A stretch of DNA of 64,000 nucleotides from CAVUMR01 sp963742715 (GTDB lineage Bacteria; Actinomycetota; Actinomycetes; Mycobacteriales; Micromonosporaceae), in the NCBI GenBank assembly GCA_963742715.1, contig CAVUMR010000002.1, forward strand, positions 1,984,001 through 2,048,000, read 5' to 3'. Of the stretch, positions 7,061 through 16,207 are shown one piece after another; within the stretch, counting starts at the first letter, position 1, and every line of letters begins with the position of its first letter. A program made the position numbers and the translations under genes. Under the pieces are notes generated by a model. It saw only the letters and a list, made by a program, of their open reading frames with translations. It was not told the DNA's origin and made no database searches.

Positions 7061-7914
7061 TCAGCAAACCAGCCACCGCCGATACCGGGCTTCCCGATGT
7101 CGGCGGTGGCTTCTCATTTGCCGGTACCGCCGGAGGATTCTTGCCGTTCCGTCTCGCCCCCCAGCTCCTGTACGCCGGGTTGCTCTGCCTAGCCGCCGGC
7201 CGTGGCGGGCACCTGCTCGCGCTGACCGCCGCCGTCCTGGTGCTCGATCTCGCCGTACACCTGCTGCCGTGGCGGCTGCCCCGGGCGGACCGGTCGGTCC
7301 TCGGGTACTGGGGCGAGTCGCTGGCGTACGTCGTGCCACTGGGCGCGGTGGCCGGCGTCTGGCTGGTGGCCGCACCGGACCGGTCCGGCGCGACCCTTCC
7401 GGCCGGCACCAGCTCGCTCGCGGTGTGGCTGCTGGTAGCCGTCGCGGTCGGGATCGCGCTGGCCGGGTTGTCCGGTACGAACCTGCGCGCGCTGCGTACC
7501 GGCGATCTCGCCTTCCTGGCCGGTCCGCTGCGGCCCAACCAGGCAGCCGCCCGCATCGTCTCCGTACTTGCCGCGCCGTTCCTCGAGGAGACCGTGTTCC
7601 GCGGGGTACCGGCCGGCCTGCCAGGGTGGTACGCGATCGCCGGGCTGCTGCTCGGTGGTACCGCCTTCGTGTGCCGGCACCACCTGGTCAAGGGTTGGGA
7701 GTCGCGCGACCGGTGGATCGTGGTACGGCACGAGCTGCTGGCCGCGGTACTGCTCACCGGGCTCGTGGTCGGCAGCGGCTCGGTGTGGCCGGCGATCGTG
7801 GCGCACCTGCTGGCGAACCTGCCAGGAGTGGTACTCGATGGACAGCGGGCCGATCGACGGGTTGGCCGGCCGGCCGACAAGCGGAGTGACGAGGAGAGTG
7901 ATGTGCCGTGGTGA
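7057..7914 (+). CDS. CPBP-family intramembrane metalloprotease
   Basis: This 285-residue membrane protein has about seven hydrophobic segments. The CPBP (CAAX protease and bacteriocin-processing) motifs appear in order: FLEETVFRG, FVCRHHL and IVAHLLANLP. They supply the Glu-Glu, Arg, His and Asn needed for a membrane-embedded zinc protease. GTG 7057 overlaps the peptide gene stop. In bacteriocin loci such proteases process or give immunity to small peptides; here maturation of the coupled peptide is an attractive role. The C terminus (after ANLPGVVLDG) is charged and overlaps the next gene. Confidence 0.85.
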   Translation: MISKPATADTGLPDVGGGFSFAGTAGGFLPFRLAPQLLYAGLLCLAAGRGGHLLALTAAVLVLDLAVHLLPWRLPRADRSVLGYWGESLAYVVPLGAVAGVWLVAAPDRSGATLPAGTSSLAVWLLVAVAVGIALAGLSGTNLRALRTGDLAFLAGPLRPNQAAARIVSVLAAPFLEETVFRGVPAGLPGWYAIAGLLLGGTAFVCRHHLVKGWESRDRWIVVRHELLAAVLLTGLVVGSGSVWPAIVAHLLANLPGVVLDGQRADRRVGRPADKRSDEESDVPW

Positions 7915-8687
7915 CGGCATCGGTCCCGACCGGCCTGGCCGACCTGCCGGCCGCCGTCCGGGTGCCGCCGGACGCGCTCTGCGTGTACGTGAGCGGCAGC
8001 ATCGTCGCGGGCTGGGGGCACGCCAACAGCGACGTCGACCTGTACGTGGTGACCCGCGAACCCGCCGAGGTGGCCGCGACCGCCCGGCTCGAACTGCCCC
8101 TGCTCGGTACCACGCTGCCGGTCGCGGTTGCCCGCACCGACCGGGTCTGGGACGCGGAGTACTGGACCGAGGCGCAGGTCAACACCTTGATCGACGCGGT
8201 ATCCACCGGCGACGAGACCAGCTATCAGGCCGGTGCCCGGCTCGGCTACGCCGAGGTCGACTGCTTCTACCGGCTCAGCATCGGGGTACCGCTCGTCGGC
8301 AAGGAGTGGCTGGCCGACGTACAGCATCGGATCGCCACCTCGGCGCTCGGGCGGGTACTGGCCAGCCGCGAGTTCGCCGAGGTGGACGGGCTGGTCGACG
8401 ACGCCCTGGGCATGCTCGAAACCGGCGACCGGCACAGCGCGGTACTGGCCGCCGGGATGGCACTGGGGCACGCCGTCGACGGGTACCTGTTCGCGCGTGG
8501 ATCGCTCGCCCCGAACCGGAAGTGGCGGTACCGCAAGCTGGCCGCATTGCCGGACAGCCGCCTGTCCGCCGACGAATTCTGGCGCCTGGTCTCGATGCGC
8601 GAGCTCGACGACGAGAACCCGCGGCCCTGGGTCGAGCAGGTCGCCGAGGTATGCCAGCTCTTGATCATGGAGGTCGACTTCGGATGA
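7908..8687 (+). CDS. MNT-type nucleotidyltransferase-like protein
   Basis: This protein of about 259 residues carries the polymerase-beta-type nucleotidyltransferase signature YVSGSIVAGWGHANSDVDL: the GS box followed by the DxD-type metal ligands. The rest is helical, with no second recognisable domain. It could transfer a nucleotide or a sugar to a small molecule or peptide. Nucleotidyltransferases accompany HPr-kinase-like enzymes in some lasso-peptide clusters, where they add groups to phosphorylated peptides. The gene overlaps both neighbours; GTG 7908 follows GAGGAGAG, and 7911 is an alternative start. Confidence 0.8.
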   Translation: MVTASVPTGLADLPAAVRVPPDALCVYVSGSIVAGWGHANSDVDLYVVTREPAEVAATARLELPLLGTTLPVAVARTDRVWDAEYWTEAQVNTLIDAVSTGDETSYQAGARLGYAEVDCFYRLSIGVPLVGKEWLADVQHRIATSALGRVLASREFAEVDGLVDDALGMLETGDRHSAVLAAGMALGHAVDGYLFARGSLAPNRKWRYRKLAALPDSRLSADEFWRLVSMRELDDENPRPWVEQVAEVCQLLIMEVDFG

Positions 8688-8962
8688 TTCCAGCGGACCA
8701 CATCGTGAAGCGCGCGATCGACGTACGCGCGCGCAAGGTCTCCGACCGGCATCTGGTGGCACGCGGCGACGACGTACGGGAACTCAACGAGGTCGCGGCG
8801 ATCGTCTGGAAGCTGGCCGACGGCACCCGCTCGGTCGCCCAGATCAGCCAGCGGATCACCGAGGAGTACGAGGTGTCCGGCGACGAGGCGCTGGCCGACG
8901 TCACCGAGCTGGTCGCCGATCTGGCCGACGGCGGATTCGTCTCGGTACGGGCACCGCAGTGA
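8684..8962 (+). CDS. PqqD-like peptide-binding (RRE) protein
   Basis: This 92-residue protein has the PqqD winged-helix layout: an N-terminal hairpin with RARKVSDRHLVARGDDVRELN, then NEVAAIVWKLADGTRSVAQI and EALADVTELVADLADGGFV. PqqD-fold proteins bind the leader of ribosomal peptides and present them to modifying enzymes. ATGA overlap with the upstream nucleotidyltransferase and GTGA overlap with the downstream ABC ATPase place it in the middle of one transcript with the candidate peptide. This is the clearest indication that the cluster handles a peptide. Confidence 0.85.
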   Translation: MIPADHIVKRAIDVRARKVSDRHLVARGDDVRELNEVAAIVWKLADGTRSVAQISQRITEEYEVSGDEALADVTELVADLADGGFVSVRAPQ

Positions 8963-9903
8963 GCACAGCCGCCGGCGGCGGCATCGTGGTGGACGGGCTC
9001 ACCCGGGACTTCACCGGCCGCAAGGGCACCCGCAGGGCGTTGGACCAGGTCAGCTTCGAGGTGGCACCCGGCGCCGTGCTGGGCGTACTCGGACCCAACG
9101 GCGCCGGCAAGACGACCTGCGTACGAATCCTCACCACGCTCCTGCTGCCCACGTCGGGACACGCGACCGTGGCCGGCGTCGACGTGGTACGCGACCCGCG
9201 GCGGGTGCAGCGGCTGGTCGGGGTGTCCTTCGGCGGGGACTCCGGGTTGTACACGCGCCTGTCCGCCCGCGACAACCTGCGGTACTTCGGCACGATGTTC
9301 GGCATGTCGGGTCGGCCGCTGGACACCGCCGCGGCGCGGCTGCTGGACCGGGTGGGGCTGGCCGACCGGGCCGCGGACCGGGTCGAGACGTACTCCCGGG
9401 GCATGCGCCAGCGGCTGCACATCGCCCGCGCGCTGCTGCACGACCCGGCGGTACTGCTGCTCGACGAGCCGTCCAGCGGACTCGATCCGGCCAGTGAGCG
9501 ACAGCTGCGCCACCTGGTCGCCGAGCTGCGCGACGAGGGCCGGGCGGTGCTGCTCACCACCCATCACCTGGTCGAGGCCGAGCAGCTGTGCCAGCAGGTG
9601 GTGATCCTCCGGGAGGGACGGGTGATCCGGGGCACCTCGGTGCGCACCCTGCGCGAGGAGGCGGCCCGCACCGTCGGGCACCGGCTCGAGATCGAGTCGG
9701 GGGTACCGCTGGCGGCGGAACTGCTCTCGGCCGTGCCCGGCATCCTCCGGCACGACGTCGGCGAGGACGGCGTACTGGCTCTGTCCACCACGGAACCGGC
9801 TGCCGCCGCGAGCTACCTGCTGGAGAAGCTCGACGGCGAGGTACTGAGCCTGACGGTGAACCCGCCGTCGCTGGAGGACGCGTACCTGGCAGCCGTCCGA
9901 TGA
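8959..9903 (+). CDS. ABC transporter ATP-binding protein
   Basis: This 314-residue ATPase of the ABC-2/DrrA type shows Walker A (GPNGAGKTT), the signature motif (YSRGMRQRLHIARAL), Walker B (VLLLDEPSSGLD) and the switch histidine (LLTTHHLVEAE). The C-terminal ~90 residues form the regulatory tail usual for drug and peptide exporters. It is followed by two membrane permeases, giving a complete exporter. Overlap with the PqqD-like gene suggests that the exported substrate is the product of this cluster. Confidence 0.93.
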   Translation: MSTAAGGGIVVDGLTRDFTGRKGTRRALDQVSFEVAPGAVLGVLGPNGAGKTTCVRILTTLLLPTSGHATVAGVDVVRDPRRVQRLVGVSFGGDSGLYTRLSARDNLRYFGTMFGMSGRPLDTAAARLLDRVGLADRAADRVETYSRGMRQRLHIARALLHDPAVLLLDEPSSGLDPASERQLRHLVAELRDEGRAVLLTTHHLVEAEQLCQQVVILREGRVIRGTSVRTLREEAARTVGHRLEIESGVPLAAELLSAVPGILRHDVGEDGVLALSTTEPAAAASYLLEKLDGEVLSLTVNPPSLEDAYLAAVR

Positions 9904-10646
9904 GCAGCGGTCCGGTATTGCTGCAGGGCTTCCGCGTCCAGTTGCTGATGTCCGGCCTGAGCCCGCTGGCCGTCATCTCGTCCGCGGTCACTCCCGCCTC
10001 GTACGGCATCGTGGTCATCTCCGGGTTCGGCCGCCCGACCGCGGCGCTGCTGCTCGGCACGATCGCCACCGGCCTGTGGGGCACGCTGCAGGTGCAGTCC
10101 GCGATCACGGTCGTCCAGGAACGATCGTGGGGAACCCTGCAGAACCTGGCGGCCAGCCCCACCCCGCTCGCCGCTCCCCTGGTCGGTCGGCTGCTGGGCG
10201 CCGCGGTACAGGGACTGCTCACCATTCCGGTGACGCTCACGGTGGTGCTACTCGTCTTCGGGCTGCCGGCCGGAGCGCCGTGGCCGCGGTTCGCGCTCGC
10301 CATCCCGGTCACCGCCGTCGGACTGGTCGGCATGGCACTCGTGCTGATGGGCGCGCTGGCCCGCTTCCGGTACGCCGCCGGCATGATCAACGGGTTGTTC
10401 GGCCTGGTGATCCTGCTGGGCGGGTTCTTCGTGCCGCTCGCGGCGCTGCCCACCGCGCTGTCCGTGCTCGGGTACGCGTTGCCGCCGGCCTGGGCCATCG
10501 ACGCCGTCGCCCGGTCGGCCGACCACCCGTGGCGGGCGCTGGGGATCGGCGCGCTGGTCAGCCTGGTCTGGCTCGGCGGCGGGATCCGGTACCTGGCCGG
10601 GGCCGAACGCCGGCTGCGCCGATCCGCGTCCGCCTACCACCACTGA
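9900..10646 (+). CDS. ABC-2 type exporter permease (first subunit)
   Basis: This 248-residue protein has six hydrophobic segments and an ABC-2 layout, with a GFFVPLAALPTALSVLGYAL stretch before the last extracellular loop. ATG 9900 overlaps the ATPase stop as ATGA. It pairs with the permease at 10710 to form a heterodimeric channel. Its last codons (YHH and stop) border a 14-bp tandem array. Confidence 0.88.
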   Translation: MSSGPVLLQGFRVQLLMSGLSPLAVISSAVTPASYGIVVISGFGRPTAALLLGTIATGLWGTLQVQSAITVVQERSWGTLQNLAASPTPLAAPLVGRLLGAAVQGLLTIPVTLTVVLLVFGLPAGAPWPRFALAIPVTAVGLVGMALVLMGALARFRYAAGMINGLFGLVILLGGFFVPLAALPTALSVLGYALPPAWAIDAVARSADHPWRALGIGALVSLVWLGGGIRYLAGAERRLRRSASAYHH

Positions 10647-10700
10647 ACCACCACCATCGAGCCACCACCATCGAGCCACCACCGTCGAGCTACCGACATC
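10645..10700 (+). repeat. 14-bp tandem repeat after the permease stop
   Basis: Four units of GAGCCACCACCATC-type sequence run from 10645 to 10700, beginning at the stop codon of the first permease. The preceding coding bases (TACCACCACT) already resemble the unit, so the array appears to have grown out of the gene end. It occupies nearly the whole gap to the next permease. Confidence 0.85.
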
Positions 10701-10709
10701 GAGGTTGCC

Positions 10710-11483
10710 GTGAACCCGAGCCGCTTCCTGCTCTCCGCGTGGCTGTCCTACCGGGCCCTGTTCACCTGGCTCAACCCGTGGGGGTACGTCTCGTCGCGGG
10801 TCCTGCTGCCGGTGACGCTGGCCCTGCTGTTCGGCGCGATCGGGCGGTACACCGGCGGGTCGGTACTGCGTCCGGTGGTCGGTGCCGCGATGCTCGCGGT
10901 GGCCGCGGCCAGCGTGTACGGCATGAACCTGGCCATGGCGAACGAGCGGGTGTTCGGCACCCTCGGACTGGTACTGGCCACCCCGCAGTCGATGCTGGCC
11001 AGCCTGTTCGCGAAGGCGCTGCTGCACCTGGTCGACGCGCTGGTCGGTGCCGCGATCACGCTCGGCGCGGCCATGCTGGTGTTCTCCCTGCAGGTACCGG
11101 CCTCGGCGTATCCGGCGCTGCTGGCGTGTACGGCCTGCGCCGCCCTGTCCACGATGGGGCTCGGTATCGCGGTCGCCTCCGCGTCGGTGCGTTTCCGGGA
11201 CGTGTTCACGGTTCCGAACATCACCGACGCGGTACTGCTGGTCACCAGTGGCGCGGTGGTGGCGACTTCGGCGCTACCGGCCGGGCTGCGCCAGGTCGGT
11301 GAGGTGCTGCCGCTGACCCGGGCGGTACGAGCCGCACAGGTCGCCGCCGAAGGCGGCCCACTGCGCTGGTCACTGCTCGGCGTCGAGCTGCTGGTCGGGC
11401 TGGCCTGGGGGGTCGTCGGGTACGCCCTGCTGCGCTGGATGGTGCTCCAGTCCCGCCGGAACGCCAGCTACGACCTGCTCTGA
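10710..11483 (+). CDS. ABC-2 type exporter permease (second subunit)
   Basis: This 257-residue protein has six hydrophobic segments and the ABC-2 topology. It is similar in size and arrangement to the upstream permease, with RFRDVFTVPNITDAVLLVTS before the conserved loop. It starts at GTG 10710 and is the last gene of the plus-strand peptide/exporter operon. The end of the gene overlaps a short tandem array that also forms the end of the convergent HAD gene. Confidence 0.88.
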   Translation: MNPSRFLLSAWLSYRALFTWLNPWGYVSSRVLLPVTLALLFGAIGRYTGGSVLRPVVGAAMLAVAAASVYGMNLAMANERVFGTLGLVLATPQSMLASLFAKALLHLVDALVGAAITLGAAMLVFSLQVPASAYPALLACTACAALSTMGLGIAVASASVRFRDVFTVPNITDAVLLVTSGAVVATSALPAGLRQVGEVLPLTRAVRAAQVAAEGGPLRWSLLGVELLVGLAWGVVGYALLRWMVLQSRRNASYDLL

Positions 11484-11529
11484 TCCGGCGAGCTGCTCTC
11501 ATCCCGGCGGGCTGGACTGATCCGGCGGG
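11475..11529 (+). repeat. 18/19-bp tandem repeat covering the ends of two convergent genes
   Basis: Three units (CTGCTCTGATCCGGCGAG at 11475, a 19-bp variant at 11493, an 18-bp variant at 11512) span the TGA of the permease and the stop of the facing HAD gene. The last codons of the HAD protein (SPPDQSSPPG) are encoded by the repeat, so the array has been recruited into coding sequence. Confidence 0.8.
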
Positions 11530-12488
11530 CTCCGGTCGGCCGCCCCGGTCGGCGCCAGCCGCAGCCGGCCCGCGTCCGGTACCAGCGCGTCGAGGTAGCC
11601 GACCAGCGCGTCGGGCCCGAGGATGCCGCGCGGCGCCAGGTTCCAGCACCGCGACGGGTCGGCCGAACACTTGTCGACACTCAACGAGTACCGGACGCAG
11701 GCGAGCAGCTCGTGATCGTTCCCGCCGGGCTGCCCGTGATCCCCGATGGCCAGTACGTGATCCCCGTCGAGTCGCGCCGCCAGGTCGGCGACCACGGCCG
11801 CCTTCGTCACGCCCAGCGGTACCACGTCCACCGCGTACCCGGACGTGGCCAGCCGGACCGCCGGTACGGGTGGCCGGCCGAGCACGGTCGCGGTGATCCG
11901 GGCCAGCGACGACGGGTCCAGCGGCGCGTCCGGATGTGGCTTGACGGTCAACTGACCGAGCCTGCGGTCGAGCGTGATCAGGTCGGCGAGCGCGGGATCG
12001 GCCAGCCGCCGGTGCGCTACCGCGAGCGCGGCCGCGTCGTCCGGGCTGAGATCCGGTCGGGGAAGCTCGCTGGTGTCGCTCACGTCGTCGGTCAGCGGTA
12101 CCCGCACCCCGCCGGAGTACATGCCGACCAGCACCCGGGGCCAGTGGTCGCGGGGTACCCACGCGCGCAGCTCGCGGTGCAGCGACCGGCCCCGGCCACT
12201 CGCGACGCCGAGCAGGCACCCGGAGTCGAGCAGGCGTACGACCGCCCGTCGCACCGGGGCGAGCGGCAGCGCGTGACCGGACCCGGTCCAGCAGACCGTG
12301 CCGTCGTAGTCGCACACCACCGCGCCGATCCGAGCGGTGACGAGATCGGCCAGCCAGGACGCGTACGCCCGGTGGTACCGCTCGGACACGTGGCGGACCA
12401 GGGCCGGGTCGCTCGCGCCGGACAGCCCGAGCGCGGCCACCTTCCGCCCCACCGCCTCCGGCGCGGCCGGCTCTGGCCCGGGCTTCAC
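11499..12488 (-). CDS. HAD-superfamily hydrolase
   Basis: This 329-residue protein has the HAD nucleophile motif VVCDYDGTV (Asp60, Asp62), motif II in GVASGRGRSLH, and the acidic motif IV GDHGQPGGNDHELL. The layout fits a Cof/trehalose-phosphatase-like phosphohydrolase. The start is GTG 12488, overlapping the kinase stop as GTGA; the frame is open much further upstream, but that would run through the kinase gene. Next to several kinases it probably removes a phosphate from a pathway intermediate. The C terminus is repeat-encoded. Confidence 0.85.
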   Translation of the reverse strand: MKPGPEPAAPEAVGRKVAALGLSGASDPALVRHVSERYHRAYASWLADLVTARIGAVVCDYDGTVCWTGSGHALPLAPVRRAVVRLLDSGCLLGVASGRGRSLHRELRAWVPRDHWPRVLVGMYSGGVRVPLTDDVSDTSELPRPDLSPDDAAALAVAHRRLADPALADLITLDRRLGQLTVKPHPDAPLDPSSLARITATVLGRPPVPAVRLATSGYAVDVVPLGVTKAAVVADLAARLDGDHVLAIGDHGQPGGNDHELLACVRYSLSVDKCSADPSRCWNLAPRGILGPDALVGYLDALVPDAGRLRLAPTGAADRSPPDQSSPPG

Positions 12489-13045
12489 GCGTCGACGTAC
12501 GCCAGTGCTTCGGGCAGGAAGCTCTCGACCGGCCCGCGGGCGTCGAGGACCAGGTGCCCGCCGGCCGGCCCGGCCGTCTGCCAGCGATGGGTGCCGACCC
12601 GTACCGCCCCGGTGGGCTTGTCCGAGTCCGGCGGAGGCGTGTCCAGGTCGGGCATCTGACTGCGCCGGGGCTTCCGCTCGGCCAGTCGCCGCTTCAGCTC
12701 GTCGATGTCGTCGCAGACCAGCTCGATGAACCGGTACCGGACGGCGTGCTGGCTCGCCACCCGCTGCCCGTTGGCGGGGATGTAGTCGTAGTGCGACGGG
12801 CTGTCCAGCACCACCGAGCGACCCTGGCCGAGCAGGTCGTCGGCCAGCGCGAACAGCACCTGGTACGCCGCCGGACCGGCCTGCGACCACACAACGCCGG
12901 CGTCCAGCAGCGTCGACTTCACCACGTCCGAGTTCACGATCACGGCGTCGCGCGCACCGGCCAGCGCCGCGGCGAAGGTGCTCTTGCCGGATCCCGGCGC
13001 ACCCGCGAGCTGTACCAGGAACAGGTCGCCAACTGGCATGTCCAT
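12485..13045 (-). CDS. P-loop (AAA/zeta-like) small-molecule kinase
   Basis: This 186-residue protein has a Walker A at residues 12-22 (LAGAPGSGKSTFA), an Asp in VIVNSDVVKSTLL, and an LDSPSHYDY strand in the Walker B position. An arginine-rich lid follows (LKRRLAERKPRRSQ). The size and lid match gluconate-kinase or zeta-toxin-like P-loop kinases. ATG 13045 has AAGGG upstream. Its gene ends in overlap with the HAD gene, so a kinase/phosphatase couple is likely. Confidence 0.82.
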   Translation of the reverse strand: MDMPVGDLFLVQLAGAPGSGKSTFAAALAGARDAVIVNSDVVKSTLLDAGVVWSQAGPAAYQVLFALADDLLGQGRSVVLDSPSHYDYIPANGQRVASQHAVRYRFIELVCDDIDELKRRLAERKPRRSQMPDLDTPPPDSDKPTGAVRVGTHRWQTAGPAGGHLVLDARGPVESFLPEALAYVDA

Positions 13046-13086
13046 TCGCCCTTCACTACGACGGGTCAGACGGCTCCGGTGGCAGG

Positions 13087-13809
13087 TCAGACCCCGGACG
13101 GCAGCGCGTCCGCGAAGCTGTCCTCCGGATCGAGCAGTGCCGCCGGGTGGCGCTCCGCGGTCAACAGCCCGGTGAGGTTCTCCTCGCCGTCGAGCAGGTC
13201 GCGGCTGCGCACGCCGGTCCGCCACCGGGCCGGTCCGGGCGCCCGGTCCGGACCGTAGCCCACCAGTCCGTCGTCCCCACGGCGGATGCCGGCGCGCACG
13301 GTGGGGCGGGAGAAGTACTTCGTCTCCGTCGAGGTACGGGCCCGGGCCACCGAGTAGATGTTCGTCACGACCGCCGGCCCGGCCAGCACGTAGGTGAGGT
13401 GCCACGATCCGGGCGGCAACGGCACCGCGTGCCCGGCCGGGCACCGGACCACCTCGACCGGCGTGTCCGGCGCGGTCCGCACCAGTACCGCCACCTCGCC
13501 CTGGTCGACCTCGAACACCTCCCACTGGTCGACCGGGTTCCAGTGCCCGACCGACCGGTTCGGCTCCCCGGTGGGCAGCGGATCCGCGGCGTACCGCACC
13601 CGGTCGATCCGCCACGTCACGGCTTCCCCGGTCGGCCAGCGGACCGGCCGCGGTGGCACCACGTCGCGTTCCGCCTCGTACAGCAGGTGGTCGCGCGAGC
13701 GCAGGTGGGCGCGCAGCCGCTCCTCGTCGTACAGATACATCCGACGCTCGGCCGGCGCTTTGTCGCTCTCCGCGACCGCCTCCGCCATGGTGCGCCTCAG
13801 CGTGTACAT
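13087..13809 (-). CDS. Cupin-domain protein, phosphoglucose-isomerase-like
   Basis: This 240-residue protein has a single cupin barrel in its middle. GHWNPVDQWEVFEVDQG gives a His and Glu, and PPGSWHLTYV gives a second His; the arrangement resembles archaeal-type phosphoglucose isomerases and other sugar-phosphate cupins. ATG 13809 has GGAGG upstream and overlaps the end of the preceding kinase gene. The substrate is unknown; a sugar-phosphate role would fit the surrounding kinases and nucleotidyltransferases. Confidence 0.65.
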   Translation of the reverse strand: MYTLRRTMAEAVAESDKAPAERRMYLYDEERLRAHLRSRDHLLYEAERDVVPPRPVRWPTGEAVTWRIDRVRYAADPLPTGEPNRSVGHWNPVDQWEVFEVDQGEVAVLVRTAPDTPVEVVRCPAGHAVPLPPGSWHLTYVLAGPAVVTNIYSVARARTSTETKYFSRPTVRAGIRRGDDGLVGYGPDRAPGPARWRTGVRSRDLLDGEENLTGLLTAERHPAALLDPEDSFADALPSGV

Positions 13810-15053
13810 GGGACGGACCTCCACGCCCGGTCGAGATGTTCGGCCAGTCTTCCCGTACCCACCGCACCGCGCCGCCAGGCTGCCGCGTCCCCGTACCCGG
13901 AACCGGAGTCGCTGACCAGCTCGGCGACCAGCAGCAGGCCGGACAGCAGCAGGCCGCGGGCAAGTTCGGTACAGGCCGCCCAGCCGCGCACGCTACCGAA
14001 CGTCCGCGGCGTCCGGTCGGACAGCCGGCAGGCGGCCTCGGCGAGGTGGTGTACGGCGTGCACCACGGCGAGCCGGTACCGCCAGTCAGGATCGGTACGG
14101 TCGAGTTCGGCGGTGAACGGCAGCCCGCGCAACGCGTGCTCGAACGTGCCGGCGGCCGACCGGTACCCGGGCCGGTCCAGCCGCGGCCGCACCTGGTAGT
14201 CCCGCCGCGCGGCACGCGCGATGGCGAACCCGCCGGCCATCGCGGCGTCGAAGGTGGACAGGCTGAACAGCATCTTCGCCAGGTCGTACACCGGATCCCA
14301 GTCCTCGTCGGTACCGCGCGGGTCCACCACCGTGAAGCCGGCCATTGTCCCGGCCGGGCTCCGGTCGATCACGAGATTGCCGAGGTTGAGGTCGCCGTGT
14401 ACCGGGAAGGACAGTCGCCCCGGGGTCAGTACGGCGGCCCGCCCGGACAACAGGTCCAGCGCCTCGACCAGTGCCGGGCAGCGTCGCCCGTTCACCACCA
14501 GCCCGGCTCCGTCGAACAGGTCCGACTCGAGGTGGGCGCGCAGCAACGGTAGGCGCCGGCGTACCCGATCGAGGTGGGTGGTGTGGAAATGGTCCGCCGG
14601 CGCCGGCGACCGGTGTACCGCGTACCCGTGCGTGGTCAACGCCGCGAGTACGGTCCGCAGCTCGCCGCGGAACCTGTCCAGGTCAGGCCGGTACCCGCGC
14701 AACGCGTCGGTGAGTTGACCGCCGGGCAGGTACGGCATCGCGTACGCCGCCCAGCCGGGGCCAGACCACTCGTCGACGACCCGCACGTACGCGGGCGCGA
14801 GCCCGGGCAGTTCGGCGTGTACCCGCGCGATCTGTCGTGGCTTGCGCCGGAAGGACGCCAGGTCGTGACCGTCCACCCGACCGGCGCCGGCGGTGAGCGC
14901 CTTGACCACCAGGGGTGGAGCGCCGGGCAGGTCGAGCCGCCACAGCAGTGCCGGACTTCCGCCGCCCAGCAACGGAGTCGTGGTACCGCGGCGCAGGATC
15001 GCGGCGAGTCCGGCCGGTAGGTCCGCCGGCTCCACGGTGTCCACCGCCGTCAC
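13797..15053 (-). CDS. APH-type phosphotransferase
   Basis: This 418-residue kinase of the aminoglycoside/choline-kinase fold shows PPLVVKALTAG as the nucleotide lysine strand, the catalytic FPVHGDLNLGNLVID, and the metal-binding VVDPRGTDEDWDPVYDLAKM. GTG 15053 overlaps the HprK-like gene stop. The longer open frame upstream is a shadow of that gene. The substrate is not inferable; PRGTDEDWDPVYD is also found in kinases of sugars and cofactors. Confidence 0.82.
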   Translation of the reverse strand: MTAVDTVEPADLPAGLAAILRRGTTTPLLGGGSPALLWRLDLPGAPPLVVKALTAGAGRVDGHDLASFRRKPRQIARVHAELPGLAPAYVRVVDEWSGPGWAAYAMPYLPGGQLTDALRGYRPDLDRFRGELRTVLAALTTHGYAVHRSPAPADHFHTTHLDRVRRRLPLLRAHLESDLFDGAGLVVNGRRCPALVEALDLLSGRAAVLTPGRLSFPVHGDLNLGNLVIDRSPAGTMAGFTVVDPRGTDEDWDPVYDLAKMLFSLSTFDAAMAGGFAIARAARRDYQVRPRLDRPGYRSAAGTFEHALRGLPFTAELDRTDPDWRYRLAVVHAVHHLAEAACRLSDRTPRTFGSVRGWAACTELARGLLLSGLLLVAELVSDSGSGYGDAAAWRRGAVGTGRLAEHLDRAWRSVPCTR

Positions 15054-16207
15054 GAGGGAGCCTCCGCCGTCGCGGCCAGCAGCGCCGCGGCCCGGTCCAG
15101 ATTCCGGCCGAGCCGGATGCGGTACGCGGGCGTGCTGGCGGCGAGCCGGGCGAGGGTCGCGGCTCCCCCGGCACGACGCGCGGCGAGGGTGGTCGCGTGC
15201 AGGTCGAGGAAGTCCGGGAAGTGATCCGGCCCGTCCGGGGCCGGTAACAGGTCGGCCGGGCCCACCGGTGCCTCGTCGAGTCGGTCCAGAGCGCTGTCGG
15301 CGCCGGTCAGCTCGACGGCGGGGAACAGCAGCGCACGCACCGGCGCGCCAGAGCACAACCCGACGCCGAACAGGCTGGTCAGCTCGGCCGGGAAGAGCTG
15401 GCACTTCAGCTCCCGGCCGGCCGGATTCCGGATCGTGCCGGTGGCACCGGCGGCGAGCGCGCGGCTCACCTCCGGCTGCTCGTGATAGCCGGGCGGGCGT
15501 CCCGCCGCACCGGCCGCCCGAAGTCGTTCCGCCCAGCCGATCGCGCGGAGCAGGCCGAGCCCGAGGTTCAGGGAACTGGGCCACGCCACCGCCGCGGCGC
15601 CCCCGGCGTCGGCGCGTAGCCAGAGGCGGTCGTTGGCCAGCACCCGCCAGCCACAGCGGGTGGCGAGGGACAGCGCGACCGCGGTCTTGCCCGCGCCCTT
15701 CGCGCCGAACGCCAGTACCGCCCCGGCCGGGCCGGCGACCGCCGACGCGTGTACCTGCGCCCACCCGGTCGCTTCGAGTCGCGCGCCGACCATCGCGCGC
15801 AGGATCCGGACACACGCAATTCCCAGCGCCTCGCTGTCGTCGCCAACCACCCGGAGCTCCGGACTGGCCCGGTCGCGGACGAACGCCACGGGCGGGTCAT
15901 CGCCGCCGGCCACGATCCGGGAGCCGTCGTCGCATCGCCAGCTCCGCGCGCCGAGGAAGCCAACGCAGGGCTCGCCCCGGCCGCGCGCCCGCCCGGTCAG
16001 CCGGCGCCGCTCCCCGGGATCGAGGACCGCGGTGACCGTCACCGCCCCGACCGACGCCGGACCTCCCGGAGCCACCGGCCAGAAGCCGTCGATGTACCGG
16101 TCCACCCACCCGGCCGCGGTGGCGTCCGGGCAGCACAGCAGCACCGACTGGTCCGCCACCTGGTAGCAGCGGTCGACCTCACTCATGCCGGCGCTCGCGG
16201 CGCTCAC
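15050..16207 (-). CDS. HPr-kinase-like P-loop protein
   Basis: This 385-residue protein has its P-loop at residues 168-175 (AFGAKGAGKTAVALSLA), preceded by GWAQVHASAVAGP. That H-A-S/G strand leading into the P-loop is typical of HprK-related kinases, which phosphorylate serine on HPr or, in lasso-peptide clusters, on the peptide itself. There is no HPr gene nearby. GTG 16207 overlaps the HIT gene stop; ATG 16186 is an alternative. With a PqqD-like protein and a nucleotidyltransferase in the facing operon, peptide phosphorylation is a reasonable hypothesis. Confidence 0.8.
   Translation of the reverse strand: MSAASAGMSEVDRCYQVADQSVLLCCPDATAAGWVDRYIDGFWPVAPGGPASVGAVTVTAVLDPGERRRLTGRARGRGEPCVGFLGARSWRCDDGSRIVAGGDDPPVAFVRDRASPELRVVGDDSEALGIACVRILRAMVGARLEATGWAQVHASAVAGPAGAVLAFGAKGAGKTAVALSLATRCGWRVLANDRLWLRADAGGAAAVAWPSSLNLGLGLLRAIGWAERLRAAGAAGRPPGYHEQPEVSRALAAGATGTIRNPAGRELKCQLFPAELTSLFGVGLCSGAPVRALLFPAVELTGADSALDRLDEAPVGPADLLPAPDGPDHFPDFLDLHATTLAARRAGGAATLARLAASTPAYRIRLGRNLDRAAALLAATAEAPS

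Noticed and set aside
13797..15815. Minus-strand frame of 672 codons containing the APH-type kinase
   Set aside because: Only the last 418 codons from GTG 15053 have kinase motifs; the rest overlaps the HprK-like gene in another frame.
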